NCBI GenBank assembly: GCA_900541015.1
Contig: UQIB01000046.1
Location: 1-10,558, forward strand
DNA length: 10,558 bases
Reading direction: 5' to 3'
DNA from: an uncultured Collinsella sp.
Lineage (GTDB): Bacteria; Actinomycetota; Coriobacteriia; Coriobacteriales; Coriobacteriaceae
Positions 1 through 6,500 of the stretch are shown one piece after another. The stretch's first letter is position 1. Each line of letters begins with the position of its first letter. The notes beneath the pieces were generated by a model. It was given only the letters and a program-made list of their open reading frames with translations. It did not search any database and was not told the origin of the DNA. A program made the position numbers and the translations under genes.

Positions 1-519
1 CTCTGGGCGGCGCTCGACATGGCGCAGGCGAGCGAGTTCGTGCGCAACAAGCCGCAGGGGCTCGATGCCCCGGTCGAGGCGGGCGGTAAGAACTTCAGCG
101 GTGGCCAACGCCAGCGCCTGACTATCGCGCGCGCCCTGGTGGGCTCGCCTCAGATATTGATCATGGACGACTCCGCCTCGGCGCTCGACTTTAAGACCGA
201 CGCGGCGCTTCGCCATGCCATCCGCGAGCGCAGTGTGCGCGGTGCCGCCGAGGGCGGGCTGCCGCTCACGACCGTCATCGTAAGCCAGCGCGTCTCGACC
301 GTGCGCGACGCCGACATGATCTGCGTACTCGACCACGGCTCGGTTGCGGGCCTGGGCACACACGATGAGCTGTACGCGACCTGCCAGCTCTATCGCGAGA
401 TTTGCCAGTCGCAGCTTCGCCGCGAGGAGCTCGAGGGCCAGCAGGGGAGTGCGGCGCCCGCGTCCACCCCAGGCGCCCCGACCGCCCCTGCATCTGTCTG
501 CGCAAAGGGGGGCTGCTAA
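1..519 (+). CDS. ABC exporter half-transporter, degenerate-site subunit (5' truncated)
   Basis: Only the last 172 residues are present. The frame is open from base 1, so the gene begins outside the window and the ATG at 19 is internal. What remains is the C-terminal half of a nucleotide-binding domain: signature FSGGQ at about residues 32-36 of the visible part, Walker B ILIMDD (52-57), and a D-loop SALD. Two catalytic residues are non-canonical: the Walker B glutamate is Asp (second D of IMDD), and the switch histidine is Gln (VSQRVST, about residue 96). This is the pattern of the degenerate-site subunit in heterodimeric exporters such as TM287/288 or BmrC/BmrD, where ATP is bound but poorly hydrolysed. 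After the NBD comes an Ala/Pro-rich tail ending in CAKGGC. Its stop abuts the start of the next gene, which encodes the probable partner. The transmembrane part and Walker A lie outside the window, and the substrate cannot be told. Confidence 0.93.
   Translation, partial: LWAALDMAQASEFVRNKPQGLDAPVEAGGKNFSGGQRQRLTIARALVGSPQILIMDDSASALDFKTDAALRHAIRERSVRGAAEGGLPLTTVIVSQRVSTVRDADMICVLDHGSVAGLGTHDELYATCQLYREICQSQLRREELEGQQGSAAPASTPGAPTAPASVCAKGGC
504..512 (+). promoter_or_regulatory. Ribosome binding site of the second ABC gene, inside the first
   Basis: AAAGGGGGG ends 7 nt before the ATG at 520 and lies within the last codons of the upstream gene. Together with the TAA-ATG junction (517-522) it supports this start codon and translational coupling of the two exporter subunits. 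Confidence 0.7.
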
Positions 520-2379
520 ATGAATCCGTATACTTCTTCCGGTTCTGTCGCCACGATGACGGCCAACGTGTCCGGTAACGATAACCTCAACGACCTGGGC
601 GACGGTCCGCGCCAGCCCGGCGACCCTGAGCGCTATCCCGTGGGCGCGGTGACCCGCCGCCTGATGGGCTACGTCCGTCCGCACCGTATTTCGTTTGCGG
701 CGTCGTTTGTGAGCGCCGCCATCTCGGTGATTCTGCAGCTCTACACACCTATTCTCATCGGCGAGGGCATCGACCTGATCGTTGCTGCCGGGCAGGTGGA
801 TTTCGATGCGCTGCTGCCGCTCGTTACCAAACTCGCGCTCGTCGTGGTGGGAGCAGCGTCCTTCCAGTGGCTGCAGGGCTACTGCGTCAACCGCCTGTCC
901 TACGAAACGGTGTGCGACATGCGCGTGGAGGCGAGCGATAAGCTCAGCCGCATGCCGCTCAGCTTTATCGACAGCCATGCTCACGGCGACCTCATGAGCC
1001 GTGTGGTCAACGACGTCGACCAGGTGGGCGACGGTCTGCTGCAGGGCTTCACGCAGCTCTTCACCGGTGTTATTACCATCGTGGGCACGCTCGCGTTTAT
1101 GCTTTCCATCAACCTGACCATGACGCTCGTAGTGGTGCTCGTCACGCCGCTCTCCATTTTTGCAGCCGGCGCCATCGCCAAGCTTTCCAACAAAAGCTTT
1201 ACGGCACAGCAGCGTATTCAAGGGCAGCTCGGTGGTCATATCGAGGAGTACGTAGGCGAGCAAAAGCTAATCGACGCCTTTGCCTACGGCCCGAACGCCC
1301 AAGCGCGCTTCGACGCGCTCAATGCCGAGCTCTACACCGCGGGCGAGCGCGCGCAGTTTATGGGTTCGCTCTCCAACCCCGGCACGCGCTTTATCAACAA
1401 CATCATCTATGCCGTGGTCGCTGTGATCGGCTGCGTGGGCGTGATCACGGGCGTGCCCGCGGCGCTTACGGTGGGCGGCGTGCAGATCTTCCTGTCCTAT
1501 GCCAACCAGTACACCAAGCCGTTCAACGAGGTCACCAACGTCATTACGCAGATCCAGACCGCGTACGCCTCGGCGCGCCGCATGTTTGCGCTGCTCGATG
1601 CGCGCGAGCAGGAGCCCGATGCATCGGATGCCGTGGAGCTTGCCGTCCCGCAGGGCGAGGTGACCTTTGAGCATGTGGACTTTAGCTACGTGCCCGACCG
1701 CAAGCTGCTGCAGGATATCTGCATCGAGGCCAAACCCGGCATGCGCTTTGCCCTGGTCGGCCCCACGGGCTGCGGCAAGACGACGCTCATCAACTTGCTG
1801 CTGCGCTTTTACGATATCGATGCCGGTCGCATTGCGGTCGATGGCCGTTCCTCGCGTGACTACACGCGCGCAAGCCTGCGCCGCGCCTTTGGCATGGTGC
1901 TGCAGGACACTTGGCTGTTCGAGGGCACGGTGGCGGAAAACATCGCTTATGGTTGCCCGGATGCCACGCGCGAGCAAGTTATCGAGGCTGCCAAGCGCGC
2001 GCATGCGCACAAATTTATCGTGCAGCTGCCAGGCGGCTACGATACGGTCATCGGCGAGGACGGCGGCACGTTTAGCCAGGGTCAAAAACAGTTGCTGTGC
2101 ATCGCGCGCGTCATGCTCACCGACCCGGCGATTTTGCTGCTGGACGAGGCGACCTCGAGCATCGATACCCGCACCGAGCTGCAGGTGCAGGCGGCATTCG
2201 ACGAGCTCATGGCCGGTCGCACAAGCTTTGTCGTGGCGCACCGCCTGTCGACGATCCGCAACGCCGACTGCATTCTGGTCATGCGCGACGGCCAGATTAT
2301 CGAGCGCGGCACGCACGACGAGCTGCTAGCGGCAGGCGGCTTTTATGCCGAGCTTTACCGCAGCCAGTTTGCCCAGTAG
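520..2379 (+). CDS. ABC exporter half-transporter, catalytic-site subunit
   Basis: This is a complete 619-residue half-transporter with an N-terminal type I exporter membrane domain fused to an ATPase. A polar leader of about 45 residues precedes roughly six hydrophobic segments (about 55-77, 98-120, 178-197, 199-220, 292-312, 314-330). The NBD runs from about 380 to the end: Walker A GPTGCGKT (414-421), Q-loop Q462, signature FSQGQ (518-522), Walker B ILLLDE with catalytic E543, D-loop SSID (546-549) and switch H574. Walker B and the switch are canonical, but the signature reads SQGQ instead of SGGQ. That is complementary to the upstream subunit, which has SGGQ but lacks the Glu and His. The predicted heterodimer therefore has one competent site (Walker A/B and His from this protein, SGGQ from the neighbour) and one degenerate site. 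It probably exports drugs, lipids or peptides from the cytoplasmic membrane; the substrate is unknown. It is co-transcribed with the upstream gene. Confidence 0.95.
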   Translation: MNPYTSSGSVATMTANVSGNDNLNDLGDGPRQPGDPERYPVGAVTRRLMGYVRPHRISFAASFVSAAISVILQLYTPILIGEGIDLIVAAGQVDFDALLPLVTKLALVVVGAASFQWLQGYCVNRLSYETVCDMRVEASDKLSRMPLSFIDSHAHGDLMSRVVNDVDQVGDGLLQGFTQLFTGVITIVGTLAFMLSINLTMTLVVVLVTPLSIFAAGAIAKLSNKSFTAQQRIQGQLGGHIEEYVGEQKLIDAFAYGPNAQARFDALNAELYTAGERAQFMGSLSNPGTRFINNIIYAVVAVIGCVGVITGVPAALTVGGVQIFLSYANQYTKPFNEVTNVITQIQTAYASARRMFALLDAREQEPDASDAVELAVPQGEVTFEHVDFSYVPDRKLLQDICIEAKPGMRFALVGPTGCGKTTLINLLLRFYDIDAGRIAVDGRSSRDYTRASLRRAFGMVLQDTWLFEGTVAENIAYGCPDATREQVIEAAKRAHAHKFIVQLPGGYDTVIGEDGGTFSQGQKQLLCIARVMLTDPAILLLDEATSSIDTRTELQVQAAFDELMAGRTSFVVAHRLSTIRNADCILVMRDGQIIERGTHDELLAAGGFYAELYRSQFAQ

Positions 2380-2396
2380 GGGCCACCGATTGGCGG

Positions 2397-2454
2397 CAGA
2401 TGGTTTACATCTGCGTTGTTAGTACTAAGATATTCATCTAATAAATTGCATTAG
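2397..2454. promoter_or_regulatory. Cluster of three small palindromes, possible operators
   Basis: Three perfect short inverted repeats lie within 58 bp: CAGATG-5nt-CATCTG (2397-2413), the 10-bp palindrome TTAGTACTAA (2419-2428) and CTAAT-7nt-ATTAG (2438-2454). They overlap or flank the predicted promoter of the flavodoxin gene, so one or more could bind a regulator. The first could instead be a weak terminator for the ABC operon, although no U-run follows it. Function is inferred from position only. Confidence 0.35.
2416..2444 (+). promoter_or_regulatory. Predicted sigma70-like promoter of the flavodoxin gene
   Basis: A -35-like TTGTTA (2416-2421) and a -10-like TAATAA (2439-2444) are separated by exactly 17 nt, in an AT-rich patch that stands out from the GC-rich surroundings. 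The transcript would start near 2451, leaving a leader of about 35 nt before the start codon. This suggests the flavodoxin gene is transcribed independently of the ABC operon. Confidence 0.5.
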
Positions 2455-2484
2455 TGGCTTTAGTTTTGGGGGAAACGAGGCAAC

Positions 2485-3042
2485 GTGACTATGACGTGCT
2501 CTTTGGTGGTTAACAGCAAGAGCGGTAATACCAGGATGGTTTCGGGCGCGATCAAGCGCGCTCTGCAGGCTGCGGGCGTTGAGTTTGTCCATGCCGCGGC
2601 GTTGAGCGACGATGCGGATGCAGATCAGGTTGCGCTCGAGGCGCAGGGTGCCTGCGCGGCCGACACGGTGCTCGTCGGTTTTTGGTGCGACAAGGGCGCG
2701 TGCACGCCTTCGGTTGCCGCGCTGCTCTCCGCTCTGCACGGCAAGCGCGTTTTCCTGTTTGGCACCTGCGGCTTTGGGGCCGACCAGAGCTATTATCAGC
2801 AGATTATCGACCGCGTAACTTCCAATTTGGCTGGGGATGCCGAGCTTGCGGGCTGGGCGATGTGCCAGGGCAAGATGGGCCCTGCCGTAAAGCAGCGCTA
2901 CGAGGCCATGCTCGAGCAAGATCCCGACAACGCCCGATTTAAGATGCTGCTCGACAACTGGGTTGCCGCAAAGGATCACCCCACCAAGGAAGATCTGGAT
3001 AACATGGCTGCAGCCGCCAAAAAGGCCGTGCTGGGGGAGTAG
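2485..3042 (+). CDS. Flavodoxin-family protein
   Basis: A 185-residue cytoplasmic protein with a flavodoxin-like fold signature. The first strand (SLVVN) is followed by SKSGNTR (residues 11-17), matching the phosphate-binding loop that holds the FMN phosphate. Further on are the VLVGFWCDKGAC segment (62-73), a strand plus loop VFLFGTCGFG (89-98) and CQGKM (127-131), a block pattern typical of the short flavodoxin-like proteins annotated as flavodoxin family in anaerobes. It has several cysteines (5, 57, 68, 73, 95, 127). It probably carries FMN and transfers electrons, but the partner is not visible in this window. The start is either GTG at 2485 or ATG at 2491; GAGG at 2477-2480 is 4 nt from the GTG and 10 nt from the ATG, so the choice is open and changes only two residues. 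It stands alone, with its own promoter upstream and a hairpin element downstream. Confidence 0.88.
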   Translation: MTMTCSLVVNSKSGNTRMVSGAIKRALQAAGVEFVHAAALSDDADADQVALEAQGACAADTVLVGFWCDKGACTPSVAALLSALHGKRVFLFGTCGFGADQSYYQQIIDRVTSNLAGDAELAGWAMCQGKMGPAVKQRYEAMLEQDPDNARFKMLLDNWVAAKDHPTKEDLDNMAAAAKKAVLGE

Positions 3043-3079
3043 CTCCCATCGCTGACGGCGGTCGGTCCATCTTTCTAAA

Positions 3080-3166
3080 TGAAACGTCCTCCCGGGCGTC
3101 GGGGCACGAAGTTCCCTGCTCTACAGTCCTGCGCAAGACGAAGGCCACATTAAGTGGCCTTCTTTG
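3080..3166 (+). repeat. Conserved 3' hairpin element, copy 1
   Basis: This 87-nt stretch recurs in inverted orientation at 7950-8037. Shared blocks, in order, are TGAAACGTC (3080-3088), GTTCCCTGCTC (3111-3121) and an identical 44-nt core (3123-3166) that contains the GAAGGCCAC hairpin. The parts between the blocks have diverged. It begins 38 nt after the flavodoxin stop and lies in the sense direction of that gene. The conserved blocks upstream of the stem suggest more than a plain terminator, perhaps a structured RNA or a processed 3' UTR, but no known family was recognised. Confidence 0.7.
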
Positions 3167-3213
3167 CGTGCGGAACTCGCGATGAACTTCGTGCCCCGCC
3201 GTCCGGGAGGACG
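3085..3213. repeat. 129-bp near-perfect palindrome
   Basis: The 30-nt arms at 3085-3114 and 3184-3213 are complementary at 28 of 30 positions. They enclose 69 nt, in the middle of which sits the 9-bp hairpin at 3140-3162. The left arm belongs to the conserved 3' element; the right arm has no counterpart next to the second copy of that element at 7950-8037, so it was added or retained only here. The structure could form a long cruciform in DNA or a very stable RNA stem. Confidence 0.85.
3140..3166 (+). terminator. Hairpin terminator of the flavodoxin gene
   Basis: The 9-bp perfect stem GAAGGCCAC-ATTAA-GTGGCCTTC (3140-3162) is followed by TTTG. The U-tract is short, so termination may be partial. 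The same stem and tail occur downstream of the LTA-synthase-like gene on the other strand, which supports a terminator role. Confidence 0.6.
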
Positions 3214-3241
3214 CCTCTTTATTGATGGGAGGCCTGATAGG

Positions 3242-3473
3242 TCGATGGTTCCGTGCCCGGATGCGTCCAAAGTGGGACGGGCTTTCCGGATGGGCAGGCT
3301 TTCGAAAAATGCATCCCGGAATTTGCGCTCAAAGTGGGATGCGGTTTCCGGTTGAGGGTCTAAGGGGAAAGTGCGTCCCAGAATCGACGCTTGAAATGGG
3401 ATGCAGTTTCCCGATGAGGCACTCGACGGAAAATACATCCCAGAAATGGCCTTTGAGCTGGGATAAGATTTCC
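3242..3473 (+). repeat. 62-bp-period array of inverted-repeat units (upstream array)
   Basis: Each unit is a 14-nt arm L (typically GGAAARTGCATCCC), 18 nt, then a 14-nt arm R (typically GGGATGCAGTTTCC). Clear units are 3304-3349, 3366-3411 and 3428-3473. A fourth, at 3242-3287, keeps its right arm (3274-3287) and part of the centre but has a decayed left arm. The gaps between units are exactly 16 nt, so the period is 62 bp, and the centre is exactly 18 nt in every unit. Arms pair at 10-12 of 14 positions; all R arms start GGGA and end TTTCC. Centres are partly conserved around GCGCTCAAA. The period is not a multiple of three and no credible gene covers the array. The same units occur inverted at 7776-7944. 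Confidence 0.85.
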
Positions 3474-3490
3474 GCGGCATCTCGGATTCT

Positions 3491-3569
3491 CAAAAATGAG
3501 ACACGCCGTTGGCGAAAATGAGACACGTGATATCGGGCATCGGATGTATCATTTGCAAAAATGAGTCCA
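3491..3569. repeat. Three short direct repeats, possible IS-end remnant
   Basis: The motif (C/G)AAAATGAGACACG occurs at 3491-3505 (with one extra A) and 3513-3527, and a diverged copy, GCAAAAATGAGTCCA, at 3555-3569. Read on the other strand they are TGTCTCATTTT-type sequences, reminiscent of the multiple terminal repeats of IS21-type elements. No transposase or second end is visible, so at most this is a relic. Operators for the downstream surface gene are an alternative. Confidence 0.45.
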
Positions 3570-3586
3570 CTCCACTCGAATAAAGC

Positions 3587-3590
3587 GAGG
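3587..3590 (+). promoter_or_regulatory. Ribosome binding site deciding the surface-protein start
   Basis: GAGG, within GCGAGG, ends 6 nt before the ATG at 3597. The in-frame ATG at 3561 has no such site and lies inside a direct repeat, so 3597 is preferred. Confidence 0.75.
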
Positions 3591-3596
3591 TCCCTC

Positions 3597-6500
3597 ATGT
3601 ACGTTCCACACCCCCATATCCGTAGGCTGTCGAAAATCCCGCTTGTTGGGACGGCGGCGCTTGCTGCGTTGATCGCCACGAGCGTCGCCTGCTTCACGGC
3701 CACGCCCCAGGTTGCCCAGGCGGCAGACGCGCCCGCAATCACCGATATGACCGAGCAGGATTATCAAGCCCTGGGTCTGGGCGCGAGCGAGGACATTCCG
3801 GCCGATACCGTTGGCCCCTATTCCACTGATACCCCCACGACGTTTGCCACGCGCAGCGAGGTCTATATGGCAGCTAACGGTAGCCATGGCAATCGCTACA
3901 CTCTGCGCGACAAGCTCGAGAACGTCGAGCGCGGTGACATTGGCGGCAGCAGCAAACTCACCGATGGCTATGGAAGTGTGTGGGGCGCCGCAAAGTTCTG
4001 GCAAAACGTCAACAACTTCGATACGAACAGCGATCTCTACAAGCATAGCGACTACGGTGGCGGCACCTGGTCGTACCTAAGCAACAATGAGTCCTCAACA
4101 GTACTCGCCAACGACAACAACGGTTTCTCGGGCATTCACGCCACGAGTGTTGAGTTCTGCAGCGACGCCAGCACGGGCAAAAAGAGCCGCGTTGCCGAGC
4201 TCCGTGCCTACGGCGACAGTTCCTCCACGACGATTGACGGCAAGTCATACGCCGGAAAGGTTGAGCTGGTCCTCTACTCGTTTAGCAACGGGCGTACGCG
4301 CACTCTCGACACACACCTGCCGGTGACGGTCAACACTAATATGATGTACGAAGGCCGTTTTAAGTACCTGGATGCCGGTTACCTGCAAGAGCACGACGCC
4401 GTCTTTGATGTCGAGGCGGGCGATGTCGATGGCGACGGCGTCGACGAGCTTTTTGTCTACGCGGGCTGCTATGTCGACGAGAACGGCGTGCGCAAGGCTG
4501 TAGTCGACATGTATGACTTGGAGGGCGGCAACTGGAAGCAAAGCGTCGTCAAGATCGATGCCGGTAACGCCGCGGACTACACCACGCACAACAAGGGCGG
4601 GAACGACTCCTGGACGCAGCTTCAGTCAGCTCCTGTCGTTTCGCTAGCGGCCGGCGACCTCGATCGCGATTTTTGCGATGACCTCGCCATCGTGGTCTCG
4701 GCACCCTACGGCAAGAAGAATATTGATAAGTCGACGCATTGCGAGCTGTTTTCGTGGGATGCATCCAAGGGTGCGCTCGTCCATGTCGATGCTCTGGGCG
4801 ACGCGGGCGCAATCTCCCTCTCCGCGAACGGCAAGACCATGGTCGCTGCGAATGCGACGTTCGGCACGTTTGCCGCCTACGATGAAGAAGGAAAGAAGAC
4901 GGGTGAAACCGTCACGGGCCTTATTCTTGCGGGCTATGACTGGCAACGCAGCGCTTTTGATTACGGCGCTTCTGACGGCAGCAAGGGGCTGTACGGCGCG
5001 CTGTACCGCTACGCGTATTTTGACTCGGAGTCTGGCGAGTTCAAGCTTTCCGATTGTAAGGAATACAGAGACGGGCTCCTCGCCTCCTATGGGCTGATGC
5101 ATGTGCCCACCAGCGCATGGAAGGATAGCGCTCAGGATAAGCGCTATCCGTGCACCTTGGCGCCTATTGCCCTTGCCGCTGCCAACCTTGACGGCCTGTC
5201 CGAGCAGCTGGCGGTCGACGAGGTGCTCGTGGGTGGCGATGTGTTCCGCGACTTTGCCTGCAACACGGCACAGAGCGGGGCTCAGGGCTTGGGGTCCATG
5301 GTCGGAACCATGAGCATGAGCGGTCAGCAATACAACAGCAGCAACAAGCATGACCACAAGGGTATAGAGCAGGTGTGGATCAGCGACGTCAAGGCGGGCA
5401 GCGTCTCGGGTTCGGACCGCTATAACGAGAGCTTTATCGCCGTGGTGGGCAAGCACCGCGACGAGGACCTGCGCAAGAACGATGACTACTATTGGATGAC
5501 CGCCTCGCATTTTTCGCTCGACGAGAACGGAAAGGTGCGCCGCGGCGAGGAGCAGGTGATTAGCGAGAGCAACCGTCGCGGCACTACCTACGGCACATTT
5601 ATCTCGCTCGCGCTGCCCGATGTCGACAACGACAGCGTCAAGATCACGTACAAGGACCGCTACAAGGTCTATACCAACCCGCGCGTGCTTGCCGTGCTGC
5701 AGGATGCGCCCTATGTTGAGGATCTGGAGCAGGCATACGGCTATCTGGTGTTGGGCGGCACGTCATACGGAGAGGAAAAGGGCACGGGGACATCCCAGGG
5801 CTATACCATTGGCGCCGAGTTGGGCGTTGCCGTCGAGGTGCAGACCGGTCCGCCCCTGGTCGCGATGAATGCTTCAGTCGATTTTGCCGCCGAGGGATGC
5901 TATGACTACCGGAGCGAGCGCACGGTCAGCGCAAGCGTAAGCTATGAGTCGCATGCCGGCGAGGGTGACAAGGCCGTGCTCTACACGATTCCGATGGTCT
6001 ATTACGAGTATGAGATTGAAAATGAGGAAACTGGTGGCAAGGGCGTGATGGCGGCGCCCGTGTCGCTCGGCGCGCAGACCTCGGTCGTTAATGTCGAGGC
6101 CTATGACCGCATTGCCAAACAGCACAATATGACGCCGCTCAGCTACTTTTTGACCAACCGGTCGGGAGAACCCGGAACCTATCAAACGACGCTCAACGGC
6201 GAGACTCCCGTTGGGGATTCCTTTGGCCTGGGCAAGCCTGGCGTAACGCGCGCCTACACGCACGATGGGTTTAACGGCGCCGCCGCGCAGTCGGGGGCGA
6301 GCATTGAGCAGACCATCGAAGTCGAGGAGGGCAAGGAGCAGGAGCTCGAGCTCGGCTTGACGCTGAACGGCAGCGTTGTCATGGGCGCGAAGCTCGCAAA
6401 GCACGAGTTGTTTGGCGGCCTGTGCTTTGGTGCCAACGCCGGCTTTACTACGGGTAACTCCTCGAGTGAATCGACCGAATACGGCGGCACCGTCGACAAC

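Noticed and set aside
1267..2316. Long minus-strand open frame opposite the second ABC gene
   Set aside because: It is antisense to a gene with complete ABC motifs, and such frames are expected in GC-rich DNA. It has low-complexity Arg/Ala/His-rich content.
2382..2397. GC-rich stem GCCACC-GATT-GGCGGC after the ABC operon as a terminator
   Set aside because: The stem is 6 bp with a mismatch and no U-run follows. It could contribute to a weak terminator but cannot be supported alone.
3242..3473. Regular repeats considered as a CRISPR array
   Set aside because: The repeats are imperfect inverted units of 46 nt with similar, not unique, intervening sequence. There is no AT-rich leader and no cas gene.
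3121..3521. Open frames on both strands across the upstream array (minus 3121-3480, plus 3222-3521)
   Set aside because: They run through a palindrome and repeat units with a 62-bp period, which is not a multiple of three, have no ribosome binding sites, and encode no recognisable domain.
3547..3581. Possible promoter for the surface gene (TATCAT at 3547; TTTGCA...TCGAAT at 3552-3581)
   Set aside because: The first has no -35 at proper spacing. The second would start transcription at the ribosome binding site, and both hexamers match at only 4 of 6 positions.
3561..3596. ATG at 3561 as start of the surface protein
   Set aside because: No Shine-Dalgarno precedes it and it lies in a direct repeat. 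The ATG at 3597 has GAGG at 6 nt and gives a normal signal peptide.
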